Source: Legionella erythra (GTDB lineage Bacteria > Pseudomonadota > Gammaproteobacteria > Legionellales > Legionellaceae). From it: a stretch of 64,000 bases of DNA. The position numbers and the translations under genes were made by a program. Of this stretch, positions 39,873 to 49,257 are shown piece by piece. Every line of letters begins with the position of its first letter. Position 1 is the first letter of the stretch. The notes under the pieces are model-generated. The model was not told the origin of the DNA, did not search any database, and worked only from the letters and a program-made list of their open reading frames with translations. The stretch is taken from positions 441,004 through 505,003 of the forward strand of contig NZ_LNYA01000034.1 in NCBI RefSeq assembly GCF_001467615.1, in the 5' to 3' direction.

Positions 39873-40826
39873 TCATGCAAAGGGGTGAAATAGTTGGGCG
39901 GCAGGACGTAAAATCCGATCGGCCAACGATGGCTTCTGATGCGAAACCAGTTTAAAGACCTTGTAATCGGTCATTTTATCCATCAAATATTCATCACTGG
40001 TTTTAAGGCTATCGACCAGACGCAGGTCAAAAGCATCTTTCGCGAGCCAGTGTTCTCCAGTTGCGACTTTATCAATGTCGAGTTGCTGACGGTTCTGCAG
40101 GACATAATGACGGAAGGCTTGATGAATTTCCTCCAGATCCTCCTGAAATTTCTGCCGGCCTTTCTCCGTGTTTTCGCCAAACATCGTCAAGGTGCGCTTA
40201 TATTCGCCCGCGGTTATCATTTCAAAATCAATATTATGCTTTTTCAACCAGCGGTTAAAATTGGGTAATTGGCCAACGACGCCAATGGAGCCAATGATGG
40301 CGAAAGGCGCTGCAATGATGCGGTGGGCGACACAGGCCATTAAATACCCGCCGCTGGCTGCAATTTTATCGATGGCGACTGTCAGGTTGATGTTTTTATC
40401 ACGAATGCGTTGCAATTGTGACGCCGCAAGCCCGTAGCCATTGACGACGCCGCCGGGGCTTTCAAGACGAACGAGTACTTCATCGTCTTCACCGGCAACA
40501 CTTAATATCGCATTGACAACCTCGCGCAGTGACTCGGTTTGAGAAGCCTTGATATCACCATGAAAATCAAGCACAAATAAGGTGGGTTTGTCTTTATTGC
40601 CGAGTTTTTCCTTTTTCTTTTTCTTTGGTTTTTTCTCTTTAATGTCTTTGATTTCGTGATTCATGTGCCGTTTAAGCGCATTAAACTCTTTGTTTAGGGA
40701 GACCACCTCGAGTTTGGGCCGTTTGTTGCGGCCAAGCGCCAATATGCCTGCCGTGGCCAGCAATATGGCGACGACCAAGGTGATGCTTTTGAGAAGAAAT
40801 AAACCGTATTCAGACAAAAATTCCAT
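39873..40826 (-). CDS. sohB: S49 family inner-membrane protease SohB
   Basis: Signal-peptide-peptidase-like serine protease anchored in the inner membrane, 317 residues. An N-terminal helix (SITLVVAILLATAGILALG) is followed by a Lys-rich linker (EKKPKKKKKEKLGNKDK). The protease domain has VRLESPGGVVNGYG, the nucleophile Ser in DKIAASGGYLMACVA and the general-base Lys in TAGEYKRTLTMFGE. The single catalytic domain and N-terminal extension fit SohB rather than SppA. Substrates are unknown. It is transcribed divergently from ccmA. Confidence 0.93.
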   Translation of the reverse strand: MEFLSEYGLFLLKSITLVVAILLATAGILALGRNKRPKLEVVSLNKEFNALKRHMNHEIKDIKEKKPKKKKKEKLGNKDKPTLFVLDFHGDIKASQTESLREVVNAILSVAGEDDEVLVRLESPGGVVNGYGLAASQLQRIRDKNINLTVAIDKIAASGGYLMACVAHRIIAAPFAIIGSIGVVGQLPNFNRWLKKHNIDFEMITAGEYKRTLTMFGENTEKGRQKFQEDLEEIHQAFRHYVLQNRQQLDIDKVATGEHWLAKDAFDLRLVDSLKTSDEYLMDKMTDYKVFKLVSHQKPSLADRILRPAAQLFHPFA

Positions 40827-40961
40827 CGTTTACCCTTTAAACTGGATGAAAAAACAGAATTATTACTGGGGAAATGTTTTGGTGCAAGTTTGTTATGGGA
40901 ATACTTGCGGCAAGACGCAATTCCCGTTAGTCTGCCGTTTTGACTATTCAGATCCTCGCTT

Positions 40962-41564
40962 ATGCTTGAAGTGAACAATCTGGCATTTGACTACGACTAC
41001 TATCCTGTCTTAAGCGGTGTGCAATGGGTCCTTGCAAAAGGGGAGTTATTGCATCTGCGCGGTGGCAATGGGGCGGGTAAAACAACCCTGTTGCGTCTTT
41101 TAGCCGGTCTGATTGAGCCATTAAGCGGTGAAATCCGCTTTCAGGGGCAGCCCATTGAAGACAACAAAGCGGCCTACCAGCAAGCCCTTTGTTATGTAGG
41201 CCATAAACCGGGCCTCTGCGCCGCGTTAACCGTCCGTGAAAATTGCCTGTTTGATCCCCATTGGCCGCGTGCCCAGACGCCTTTGATGGATTTGCTCAAT
41301 CAATATGGTTTGCACCATTTAGCCGACCAGCTTTGCATGCATCTGTCGGCAGGCCAACGGCACCGGGTCAGTTTGTTACGGCTGGCCATGACTGACGCGC
41401 CCCTCTGGCTGCTTGATGAGCCCCTGGTCGCGCTTGATGATAACGCGATGGATTTGTTGGTTCACTTAATGAATAATCATTTGCAGAACGGCGGCATGAT
41501 CGTCCTGACATCTCATCAGGAATTGCCCTCTTTTTTAAAAAAGGCTCAGGAGTACTGCCTGTGA
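40962..41564 (+). CDS. ccmA: cytochrome c biogenesis heme exporter ATPase CcmA
   Basis: ATP-binding subunit of the CcmAB release complex that frees holo-CcmE from CcmC/D. It has 200 residues with Walker A RGGNGAGKTTLLRLLAGL, signature LSAGQRHRVSLLRLA, Walker B LWLLDEPLVALDD and the switch His in LTSHQEL. It overlaps ccmB by four bases (GTGA). It is first of the ccm genes, which are interrupted after ccmB. Confidence 0.96.
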   Translation: MLEVNNLAFDYDYYPVLSGVQWVLAKGELLHLRGGNGAGKTTLLRLLAGLIEPLSGEIRFQGQPIEDNKAAYQQALCYVGHKPGLCAALTVRENCLFDPHWPRAQTPLMDLLNQYGLHHLADQLCMHLSAGQRHRVSLLRLAMTDAPLWLLDEPLVALDDNAMDLLVHLMNNHLQNGGMIVLTSHQELPSFLKKAQEYCL

Positions 41565-42241
41565 CAGATGCCATACGGCTATTTAAAAGGCAATTTCACC
41601 GTGAATGGCTCGTACACCTGCGCCAGCCACGCACCCTGCTGCATACGACGCTTTTCTTCCTGATGATCACGGTTTTTTTCCCCTTGACGGTCACGCCACT
41701 GCCCGCATTTTTGCAGCAATTGGCGCCGGGATTGATTTGGACGGCTATGTTATTGGCCTTTCTGTTGGCCTCAGAGAAGTTTTTTCAGCAGGATTATGAC
41801 GATGGGGTCATCGAACAGTGGTTGATTTCCGCTCAGGATTTGCCCGTTATGGTCGCGGCCAAAGTGAGTGTTCATTGGCTCCTTCATTTAATTCCCATGC
41901 TGATGTTATGTCCGTTGCTGGCGATCCTTTTTTCTTTTCATTTCTCAGAAACCCTGGTACTGGCCTTGAGTCTGATTGCCGGAACGCCGGTGATTATTTT
42001 TCTATGCGCCTTAGCCGCGGCGTTCAGTACTGGACTTAAGCAAAAAGGGATACTGATTGCCTTAATTCTGTTGCCTCTCGCTCTCCCGGTGATGATTTTT
42101 GGCAGTGCTGCCCTTCAGGCAGCCATTCATGGGTTGAACGCCAGTGGTTACCTTGCATTATTGCTGGCTTTCTCGCTGTTGGCGTGTCTTTTTCTGCCCC
42201 TTGCCATTAGTGCCATTCTTCGCATTACGCTCAGCGATTAG
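41561..42241 (+). CDS. ccmB: heme exporter protein CcmB
   Basis: Six-helix membrane partner of CcmA, 226 residues. It begins with a cytoplasmic FKRQFHREWLVHLRQPRTLLHTTLFFLMITVFFPL, the conserved CcmB opening. It continues with LASEKFFQQDYDDGVIEQWLIS and ends with hydrophobic helices. The start overlaps ccmA. In most bacteria ccmC follows directly; here two unrelated genes and about 3.2 kb intervene. Confidence 0.96.
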   Translation: MTDAIRLFKRQFHREWLVHLRQPRTLLHTTLFFLMITVFFPLTVTPLPAFLQQLAPGLIWTAMLLAFLLASEKFFQQDYDDGVIEQWLISAQDLPVMVAAKVSVHWLLHLIPMLMLCPLLAILFSFHFSETLVLALSLIAGTPVIIFLCALAAAFSTGLKQKGILIALILLPLALPVMIFGSAALQAAIHGLNASGYLALLLAFSLLACLFLPLAISAILRITLSD

Positions 42242-42412
42242 CGGTGGATAACGTCTAGAGAGTTAATATTCAAATATTCGGCTTACGAAACATTGTTGCG
42301 TGCGCGTGGAGCAATAATAAATCAATATGTCCTTAATATGCCCTTAAGCTTGTTCTGATATAGTTTGGCGACGAAAAGTTGACTTTTTGGTCTGGCCGAG
42401 CAGAGATAGAGC

Positions 42413-44401
42413 ATGTTGTTGCAAAAAGTATTGAAACGAATCCTTGAATTGGAAGAAATTAAAAAGGATCTTATTGAAAGGAAAAACGTACTCGATGCCC
42501 ATCGGCATCATCTACTTACCCAGTTGAATTCAACGGGCGTGTCGCTTACTGAGTTCGATGATTATCGCCGGCGATACATGCTTTTTCTTAAAGAAGAGTC
42601 GACCGTCGAACAAGAATACCAATCCATGCAGATCATGGCGCAGGTATTAAACCCAAAGGCCCCTGCATTTGAGCGTTTGATCATCGGCGCTGGCGTAGCA
42701 GGAACATTACTTTTTCAAGAGTTCTCTCCTGAGTACCGTTCTAAAAATCTGGCTCATCCTCATTTACCCAATATTCTGGTTCTTAATGATCCCGCTAACC
42801 TCAATACCTGGCCAAAGGAGGGTTCACGGGTCATGGGCCAGCCAGCCAGTGTACAAACCCCGACGGGTTTCCCACATCATTCGACTGATTTTGATTTAAA
42901 GCATGGAAATGATTCAACCAATCCTTACAATTACGTGCTGGCTAAAGATTTCCATAGTGCGCTGGTTGCGACCCAGGTTGAACTGAACATGCCTGTTTTG
43001 CAGGCTGAAGCCAGGAGCATTGAAAAACGGGAAGAGCATCTTGCCGACTGGTTATGGGACGGTTATGAATACCGTTTGAGCGTGGTTTGTAAGCTGGATA
43101 ATGAAACCCAGATGGTGCACCTGTATACGCATCATATTGATATTTGCGCGGGATTAGGTCCTTCCCGTAAACTGACCGATACTCAGATTTCTCCGGTCCT
43201 CGCAGAAAAACTCGTCAAGAGACAAAGCCTGATTTACGCGCAGGATGGCGATGTGAGTCTCAAAGGGGATGTGCTTTTATACGGCGGCTCGGCCATTAAC
43301 GCGGCCTGGGCTACTGAAATCTTCGCGCGTTCAGGTGAGACAGACGGTGTAAAAATCAAAAAACTCGTCTCACGCAATCGTAAAGGTCTGGATGACATCA
43401 GTACCTTAAGCCGCTTTATCAGTGAGGCCTGCGAAAAGCGCCTTGAACTGGCCGTTGGCGAATTAGCCCATGTACGGGAGTTAGACGATGGCCGTTTGGC
43501 TGTCTCGTTTAAAGCCCGGGAATGCGATCCTTATCAGGGAATGAGGGAGGGTGAGGAAATTATCTGCGATAAGCTGGTTGTTGCTATCGGCCAGGTTAAT
43601 CCTGAAATCACTGAGGGGTTAAGCCATTTCAAGCAGTGCGTCTATAAAACCCATTTAGATACGAAACCCATTCCGTTGGGGACTTATTCACCAGACCACC
43701 GTATTTTTGTATGGGGTGCTGCAGGAACGTTGGGTATTGGTTTGGGCGCTACTGAAAAAGAAATTTTCATCAAACAGATACAAGATCATGCCAACAGTTT
43801 CCCTTATGAATCCATGGCCTTGGGCGGCATTTTTCGCGTATCCTGGGTCATCCCTCAGATGTGTAAACACCTCAGCAATCTTGGCTTGTTTCCATCCACC
43901 CCCGGGTATGATTCCAGAAAATTTCTGTGTCCTGATATCAACCAGGCCACTATTGAAGATTTAGAGGCATTAATCGCGAGCGAAAATCCCGTTGTTCGAC
44001 GCAAAAGCGCCGAGACCATCATCAAACTGCGTTGCGCGGTCATGCCAAATGACATCAAAGACGCGCCCGGTATCCAAAGCATGACGCAATTAGAAACCAT
44101 TCTTGCTCCGGAACTACTGGTCCATGTTCGCCGCGTCTATTTTCCTTTTGAATCAGAGGTTGGGCTTCAAAAGCAGGCGGCGAAGATAAAGAAGATAAAA
44201 ATGTCAGCTAATCGCCACGGCCTATTTACAGCGTCGAAACCGTCTGTTGATGAATTTGATGAGTCCATCGCCAGAATGAATGCTTTGACCGATAGGTCGG
44301 ATATTCAATTGCCGGTTATTGATTCACCAAAGAATCCAGAAGAGAAGGAAGACAGCGTCGAGTTGATTGATATGGAACAACGATTATCAATTTACAGCTG
44401 A
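42413..44401 (+). CDS. FAD/NAD(P)-binding oxidoreductase-like protein with C-terminal ComEA-like HhH module
   Basis: 662 residues, unknown function. An N-terminal coiled coil (about 1-75, LKRILELEEIKKDLIERKNV) is followed by a Rossmann dinucleotide loop, LIIGAGVAGTLLFQEF (~89-104). A second GGSAINAAW-type nucleotide site lies at about residue 295, and a flavoprotein-like IFVWGAAGTLGIGLGATEKE at about 430. From about residue 507, DINQATIEDLEAL...RRKSAETIIKLR followed by IKDAPGIQSMTQLETI lines up with ComEA-type paired helix-hairpin-helix motifs. The C-terminus is acidic (NPEEKEDSVELIDMEQ), as in many Dot/Icm substrates. No signal peptide. The combination is not one I know. Effector, DNA-linked redox enzyme or other role: undecided. 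Confidence 0.65.
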   Translation: MLLQKVLKRILELEEIKKDLIERKNVLDAHRHHLLTQLNSTGVSLTEFDDYRRRYMLFLKEESTVEQEYQSMQIMAQVLNPKAPAFERLIIGAGVAGTLLFQEFSPEYRSKNLAHPHLPNILVLNDPANLNTWPKEGSRVMGQPASVQTPTGFPHHSTDFDLKHGNDSTNPYNYVLAKDFHSALVATQVELNMPVLQAEARSIEKREEHLADWLWDGYEYRLSVVCKLDNETQMVHLYTHHIDICAGLGPSRKLTDTQISPVLAEKLVKRQSLIYAQDGDVSLKGDVLLYGGSAINAAWATEIFARSGETDGVKIKKLVSRNRKGLDDISTLSRFISEACEKRLELAVGELAHVRELDDGRLAVSFKARECDPYQGMREGEEIICDKLVVAIGQVNPEITEGLSHFKQCVYKTHLDTKPIPLGTYSPDHRIFVWGAAGTLGIGLGATEKEIFIKQIQDHANSFPYESMALGGIFRVSWVIPQMCKHLSNLGLFPSTPGYDSRKFLCPDINQATIEDLEALIASENPVVRRKSAETIIKLRCAVMPNDIKDAPGIQSMTQLETILAPELLVHVRRVYFPFESEVGLQKQAAKIKKIKMSANRHGLFTASKPSVDEFDESIARMNALTDRSDIQLPVIDSPKNPEEKEDSVELIDMEQRLSIYS

Positions 44402-44484
44402 GCAGGCATGGGGCTGAATTTTGTTCCAATTCGTTAATTGATTAGGTAAATTAGACGACTTAAACCGGCTTTAGGAGAACCCTT

Positions 44485-45378
44485 TTGGATTTGACAACGC
44501 TGTCTTACGAAGACAGAACGGCTATAGAGGAATTGAATGAATTCATCAAGACCCTGGAAAGCCGCACCAAAGATGGGCAACTCCTGTTTACCCTGGGTGA
44601 TGATCAACAAACTCAACTGCTTATTCTGATCAAGGGCATCAGCCTCGCTACATTAATCAGGCTGGCAATGGAAGACAGCCGGGTCGATGCCCTTTGCAAA
44701 CAGGCTTCGTTGGAACCTTATTGGAACGAGCGCTGGCGATTAAGTGGTCGAAATCCGTCTGAACTGGCAAAAAAAAATAATCAGCCGGTTCATGAATACC
44801 TGCCGCAACCGACCCTTGCAACCTTCCAACTGCTGCAAGGAATTTTTCTATACAGCCAATACAAAGTCGCTGGTGATGACAATCTGATTTATTTGTCTAA
44901 AGCCGCCGAAGCGGGTTACTTCCCTGCGTTGAATAGTTTGGTAACCGATTGCCTGACGCAACCGGATTTGCACCATAAAGCTCTGGTGTATGCAAATATA
45001 GCCGCTGATCTTCACTGGACTCCCGGTTATCTGCTTTTAGCTGTGGTTGAGCTGAAACTGGAGCAATATGACAAGGCGCTGCTTCATTTGATTATTGCTG
45101 AGAAACTGTTACCGTATTCAGAATCCATGATTAATAATGCTTATCAGGGGCAAGCATTGGAAGCGATTGCACAAGGACTGATGCAGTCACTGGGTGTTCG
45201 TGACTGGATGGAGGCCAAAGTAAAGCTCGCCCAATTAAGCCATCTCCCACTGGCTTTTGTGACCACTCGCCTCTATACGCAGGCTGACCGTCTGGTAGAA
45301 ATGATAAGGGCGACGGTGAATGGCACAAAAGAGCCAGATGAAGCGAAAGCTAACGATTCATTCAATCCTGGTTTTTAG
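44485..45378 (+). CDS. hypothetical helical protein with Sel1/TPR-like repeats
   Basis: 297 residues starting with TTG at 44485 behind a strong AGGAG. All helical. The first half (LIRLAMEDSRVDALCKQASLEPYWNERWRLSG) resembles the opening of several Legionella-specific helical proteins (DUF5630-type; recollection, unverified). The second half carries TPR/Sel1-like units (DDNLIYLSKAAEAGYFPALNSL, HHKALVYANIAADLHWTPGYLLLAV, YDKALLHLIIAEKLLP). It has a polar tail without cleavage signal or membrane segment. It is second in the insert within ccm, 83 bases after the FAD/HhH gene. Likely a protein-interaction scaffold or effector; unknown. Confidence 0.55.
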   Translation: MDLTTLSYEDRTAIEELNEFIKTLESRTKDGQLLFTLGDDQQTQLLILIKGISLATLIRLAMEDSRVDALCKQASLEPYWNERWRLSGRNPSELAKKNNQPVHEYLPQPTLATFQLLQGIFLYSQYKVAGDDNLIYLSKAAEAGYFPALNSLVTDCLTQPDLHHKALVYANIAADLHWTPGYLLLAVVELKLEQYDKALLHLIIAEKLLPYSESMINNAYQGQALEAIAQGLMQSLGVRDWMEAKVKLAQLSHLPLAFVTTRLYTQADRLVEMIRATVNGTKEPDEAKANDSFNPGF

Positions 45379-45396
45379 TTAATCTCGCGCATTGGT

Positions 45397-45426
45397 TGTC
45401 GCATCTTGCCAAGGCATGATAAAATC
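45397..45426 (+). promoter_or_regulatory. candidate promoter of ccmC-I
   Basis: TTGTCG at about 45397 and TAAAAT at about 45421 lie some 18 bases apart, roughly 25 bases before the ccmC ATG. This would let ccmC-I be expressed despite the insert. Weak -35. Confidence 0.35.
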
Positions 45427-45451
45427 GGCCTTTTTTGAGTCCCGATCCCTT

Positions 45452-46192
45452 ATGTGGAAATTTCTCTACCAGATGGCTTCGCCCAGAAATTTTTACCAGC
45501 TGACGCAACGCTGGCTTCCTTTATTGGGTGTCAGTGTGTGGGTGACTTTACTGCCAGGTCTTGTCTGGGGGCTTTTTTTTGCACCGCCTGATTACCAGCA
45601 GGGTGACGCATTTCGCATTATTTACGTCCATGTTCCAGCGGCTTTTTTATCCATGTCCTTGTATGCCTGGATGGCTTTTCTTGCGGTGCTGCTCCTTGTC
45701 TGGCGAATTAAACTGGCTGGTTTAATGCTCTCTGTGGTGGCGCAACTCGGGGCGGTCATGGCTTTTTTAGCCTTAGCCACGGGCAGTATCTGGGGAAAGC
45801 CCATGTGGGGTGCCTGGTGGGTGTGGGATGCCCGATTGACCTCAGAACTCATTCTGCTCTTGCTTTATATCGCCATTCTGGCCATACGCTCGGCATTCAC
45901 TGATTCGGAACGCGGCGATCGGGTTATTGCCATACTGACCCTGGTGGGTCTTGTTGATTTGCCCATTATTCACTATTCGGTTTACTGGTGGAATACCCTT
46001 CACCAGGGGGCGACGCTGACTGTTTTTGCCAAGCCTAAAATTGCAGCGCCGATGTTATATCCCTTGCTGCTTTCACTGCTTGGTTTCGCCTTGTATGCCT
46101 TATGGATTATTTTGCATAAAGCCCGCAATGAATTGTTACTGCGCGAACGGCGGCAGCAATGGGTCAAAGAATTTGTGGAGGAAGGACGATGA
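45452..46192 (+). CDS. ccmC: heme exporter protein CcmC
   Basis: Inner-membrane protein that presents heme to CcmE with CcmD. From the ATG at 45452 it has 246 residues. It has six membrane helices, the first conserved periplasmic His in YVHVPAAFLSM, the tryptophan-rich heme-handling loop WGKPMWGAWWVWDARLTSELILLLLYIA and the second His region VDLPIIHYSVYWWNTLHQG. An upstream in-frame extension to 45392 overlaps the preceding gene's trailer and is discarded. It overlaps ccmD by ATGA. Confidence 0.97.
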   Translation: MWKFLYQMASPRNFYQLTQRWLPLLGVSVWVTLLPGLVWGLFFAPPDYQQGDAFRIIYVHVPAAFLSMSLYAWMAFLAVLLLVWRIKLAGLMLSVVAQLGAVMAFLALATGSIWGKPMWGAWWVWDARLTSELILLLLYIAILAIRSAFTDSERGDRVIAILTLVGLVDLPIIHYSVYWWNTLHQGATLTVFAKPKIAAPMLYPLLLSLLGFALYALWIILHKARNELLLRERRQQWVKEFVEEGR

Positions 46193-46338
46193 ACGGGTTG
46201 GCGATGGGAAAGTATGCCCTATACATCTGGCCGGCTTATGGTCTGGTCTGTGCGGTTTTAGCCTTGTTGCTGCTGGACATCAAACGGCAGCAGAAGCGCA
46301 CGCGAAACAAATTGCACCAATGGTTTAAGCGGCAATGA
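46189..46338 (+). CDS. ccmD: heme exporter protein CcmD
   Basis: A 49-residue small membrane protein: [26 protein letters not shown] followed by a basic tail ([18 protein letters not shown]), exactly the CcmD plan. It stabilises the CcmC-CcmE heme complex. It overlaps ccmC (ATGA) and ccmE (ATGA). Confidence 0.95.
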   Translation: MNGLAMGKYALYIWPAYGLVCAVLALLLLDIKRQQKRTRNKLHQWFKRQ

Positions 46339-46772
46339 CCATGCATCCAGCCCGTCAGAGAAAATTGGTTTTAATTGTAAGCATGCTCGCAGCATTAACG
46401 CTGGTTACCGCGCTGATAATGTATGCTCTACGGCAAAATATCAGCTTGTTTTATACCCCCTCGCAAATGGCGGCGGGCAAAATAACCACAGGGCAAAGGG
46501 TACGTATTGGCGGTATGGTGGTAAAGGGGAGTATTGTGCGCGGCAGCCAGGACTTATCGGTACGCTTTAAGCTCACTGATTTTAATGAAGAAATTGAAAT
46601 CAGCTACCGCGGGATATTGCCGGATTTGTTCCGTGAGGGGCAGGGGATAGTGGCTTTAGGGGAGGTGCTCGATAAGCGCCATTTTAATGCCGCGGAGGTG
46701 CTTGCCAAACACGATGCCAATTACATGCCGCCGGAAGTCAAGGCCGCTTTGGCTCTTCAGGGGAAAAAATGA
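46335..46772 (+). CDS. ccmE: periplasmic heme chaperone CcmE
   Basis: 145 residues: an N-terminal membrane anchor ([22 protein letters not shown]) and a periplasmic OB fold ([49 protein letters not shown]). Heme binds covalently to His126 in [14 protein letters not shown], the family's HxxxY-type site. Start and stop are coupled to ccmD and ccmF by ATGA overlaps. Confidence 0.97.
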   Translation: MTMHPARQRKLVLIVSMLAALTLVTALIMYALRQNISLFYTPSQMAAGKITTGQRVRIGGMVVKGSIVRGSQDLSVRFKLTDFNEEIEISYRGILPDLFREGQGIVALGEVLDKRHFNAAEVLAKHDANYMPPEVKAALALQGKK

Positions 46773-48721
46773 TAGCCGAACTTGGTGTGTTTTCTTTGGT
46801 TTTGGCCCTGCTGTTTGCCGTGTTACTGGCTGTTATTCCAACAGCGGGGCTGCTTCGCTCGCAGAAAAGCTGGATTATTGCGGCGCCGGCTTTAGCGGCG
46901 GGGCAGTTTGTTTTTATCGCTTTGGCCTATCTTGCCTTAACCGCCTGTTTCTTGCGGGATGACTTTACTGTCATTTATGTCTTGAGTAATTCCAGTGTTC
47001 ATTTACCCTGGTTTTACAAACTCTGTGCAGTCTGGGGTGGGCATGAAGGATCGATGTTGCTCTGGGTGGCTATCCTCAGCCTGTGGATGATGGGTGTCAG
47101 CTTTTTCAGCAAAAGCCTGGATGAGGCAATCCGCACACGGGTACTGGTCGTTCTGGGGCTCATCAGTATCGGTTTTATTCTTTTTTTATTGAGTACGTCC
47201 AATCCGTTTGTGCGCCAGTTTCAACTGTTAACGACACCAGGACGGGATTTAAATCCTTTGCTGCAGGATCCGGGTTTCCTCTTCCATCCACCCATGCTGT
47301 ATATGGGCTATGTCGGTTTTTCCGTGGCGTTTGCCTTTGCGATTGCCGCCCTCTGGCTGGGGCGGGTTGAATCATCCTGGGCTAAATGGACAAGACCCTG
47401 GACTTTAGCGGCCTGGTGTTGTTTAACCGCCGGCATTACCTTGGGCAGCTGGTGGGCTTATCGCGAGCTCGGCTGGGGCGGTTGGTGGTTCTGGGATCCG
47501 GTAGAAAATGCATCCTTCATGCCCTGGCTGGTGGGTACGGCACTGATTCATTCTCTGGCTGTCAGTGAAAAAAGGCAGCAATTTATTGCCTGGACTTTAT
47601 TATTATCCATCACGGCGTTTTCGTTAAGTCTCGTGGGGACCTTTCTCGTACGCTCCGGGGTGCTAACGTCCGTTCATGCCTTTGCTGTTGATCCACAGCG
47701 CGGCCTTTTTATCCTGTGTTTCCTGTTGACTGTGATTGGTGGTTCCCTGTTATTGTTCGCGTTTCGCGCACAAGGCCTCACCCGTCAGAATAATCCCGCC
47801 CTGGTTTCAAAAGAGAGCGCCTTGCTGTTAAACAATGTTTTTCTTGTTGTTATTATGTTAACTGTTTTGATGGGAACCATTTACCCCTTGTTAATCGATG
47901 GCCTTGGGCTTGGCAAGCTGTCGGTAGGCGCGCCCTATTTTAACACGGTTTTTGTCCCGCTGATGATCCCTTTGCTGCTTCTGATGGGGTTGGGGATTCA
48001 CTTGCGATGGCAACAAGACAGGCTGCAATCGGTTTTAAGCCACCTGAAAAGCCTTGTTGGCTTGAGTGTTCTGCTTCCTGTCGTGATTCTTTCTTTTGTC
48101 AACCAACCAATCAATGGCTATAGCCTGCTTGGGCTCATGCTCGCTCTGTGGATTGTATTGAGTACTGGCAAACTGGTTTACATCCGGGGCATGGAGCGTG
48201 GTTTTAAGGCTTTAAGTCAGGCTTTTTGGGGTATGGTGCTAGCCCACGTTGGTGTGGCTGCGGCAGTCATTGGGGTCGCCATTTCCAGCGGTTATGGCAT
48301 TCAGGATGATGTTAAACTGGCGCCGGGCCAGGAGGCGAAAATCGCAGACTATCGCGTTCGCTTCCTCAGTGAACACCCGTTAAACGGCCCTAATTATCAG
48401 GGGACCCGCGCCCGGTTTGAAATCAGCAGGGGTTCCCGGGTGCACGTGATTTATCCTGAAAAACGTATTTATACTATCGGCCAAATGGCTATGACGGAAT
48501 CAGCCATCGACGTCAATCCATTTCGCGATATTTACGTGGCCTTGGGTGAGCCTGTGGATGAGACAGCCTGGTCTGTGCGCTTGTATTTTAAGCCCTTTAT
48601 CCGTTGGATCTGGGGTGGTGGGTTTCTGATTTTGGCGGGCGGTTTACTGGCCTTGGCGGATCGTCGTTATTACCGTCAACGACAACCTGTCCCCGCGAAG
48701 TTAGCGATGAGGCAGGTATGA
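46769..48721 (+). CDS. ccmF: cytochrome c heme lyase subunit CcmF
   Basis: Large polytopic heme-lyase component, 650 residues with about 14 membrane helices. The WWD heme-binding motif is present ([30 protein letters not shown]), as are conserved His-bearing loops ([37 protein letters not shown]). It works with CcmH and CcmI to attach heme to apocytochrome CXXCH motifs. It overlaps the ccmE stop and ccmG start. Confidence 0.97.
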   Translation: MIAELGVFSLVLALLFAVLLAVIPTAGLLRSQKSWIIAAPALAAGQFVFIALAYLALTACFLRDDFTVIYVLSNSSVHLPWFYKLCAVWGGHEGSMLLWVAILSLWMMGVSFFSKSLDEAIRTRVLVVLGLISIGFILFLLSTSNPFVRQFQLLTTPGRDLNPLLQDPGFLFHPPMLYMGYVGFSVAFAFAIAALWLGRVESSWAKWTRPWTLAAWCCLTAGITLGSWWAYRELGWGGWWFWDPVENASFMPWLVGTALIHSLAVSEKRQQFIAWTLLLSITAFSLSLVGTFLVRSGVLTSVHAFAVDPQRGLFILCFLLTVIGGSLLLFAFRAQGLTRQNNPALVSKESALLLNNVFLVVIMLTVLMGTIYPLLIDGLGLGKLSVGAPYFNTVFVPLMIPLLLLMGLGIHLRWQQDRLQSVLSHLKSLVGLSVLLPVVILSFVNQPINGYSLLGLMLALWIVLSTGKLVYIRGMERGFKALSQAFWGMVLAHVGVAAAVIGVAISSGYGIQDDVKLAPGQEAKIADYRVRFLSEHPLNGPNYQGTRARFEISRGSRVHVIYPEKRIYTIGQMAMTESAIDVNPFRDIYVALGEPVDETAWSVRLYFKPFIRWIWGGGFLILAGGLLALADRRYYRQRQPVPAKLAMRQV

Positions 48722-49257
48722 AGAAAATAATGAATTGGCGCCTGCTGCCCTTTGGAGTTTTTATTGTCCTGGTGTTATTTTTCTGGCGGGGATTGTCGCT
48801 TGAACCTCAAAAACTGCCCTCCAGCCAGCTTGGGCGTCCACTACCAACCTTTAAAGTGCCTGTTCTTGGGCATGAGGAAGAAACCATGACATCAGGCAAT
48901 TTGCGGGGACAGGTGATCTTGCTCAATGTCTGGGCCAGCTGGTGTGCTGCTTGTGTTGAAGAACAGGTTTTTTTATTGCAGTTGGCAAAAGAGGGCATGC
49001 CTTTGTATGGTCTTAACTACAAGGATAATACCGGCGAGGCTTTGAAATGGTTGGCTGAATGGGGAAATCCCTATCGCCTGGTCGGTGAAGACACCCAGGG
49101 CAGGGTGGCCATCGATTTAGGGGTGTATGGTGCACCGGAAACCTTTCTTATCGACAGCCAGGGTGTTATTCAGTATCGTCATGCCGGCGTTCTGAATGAA
49201 GACAGTTGGAAAAAAGAATTCCTGCCACGCATTGAACAATTGAAAAGACAATCATGA
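48718..49257 (+). CDS. ccmG: thiol:disulfide interchange protein CcmG/DsbE
   Basis: Membrane-anchored thioredoxin-like reductant for apocytochrome or CcmH disulfides, 179 residues. An N-terminal helix (LLPFGVFIVLVLFFWRG) leads to a thioredoxin fold with VWASWCAACVEEQ (Cys76, Cys79) and GAPETFLID (cis-Pro). The active site CAAC differs slightly from the more usual CxxC of E. coli CcmG (CPTC). ATG 48718 overlaps ccmF (ATGA); a longer frame from 48604 lies inside ccmF and is rejected. Confidence 0.96.
   Translation: MKKIMNWRLLPFGVFIVLVLFFWRGLSLEPQKLPSSQLGRPLPTFKVPVLGHEEETMTSGNLRGQVILLNVWASWCAACVEEQVFLLQLAKEGMPLYGLNYKDNTGEALKWLAEWGNPYRLVGEDTQGRVAIDLGVYGAPETFLIDSQGVIQYRHAGVLNEDSWKKEFLPRIEQLKRQS

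Larger units (their letters stand above)
42242..45451. other. two-gene insertion separating ccmB from ccmC
   Basis: The usual contiguous ccmABCDEFGHI order is broken here by about 3.2 kb carrying two genes unrelated to cytochrome c maturation. No transposase, integrase, tRNA or obvious terminal repeats flank it. Both inserted genes lie in the same direction as the operon. The ~170 bases after ccmB look like a new promoter region (AT-rich, TATAGT at about 42358). Confidence 0.75.

Noticed and set aside
42242..45451. Integrative element or prophage in the ccm operon
   Set aside because: No integrase, transposase, attachment repeats or phage genes were found; only two cargo-like genes.
48604..48717. 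Longer CcmG from 48604
   Set aside because: It overlaps the end of ccmF out of frame; the ATG at 48718 is coupled to ccmF and starts the membrane anchor.
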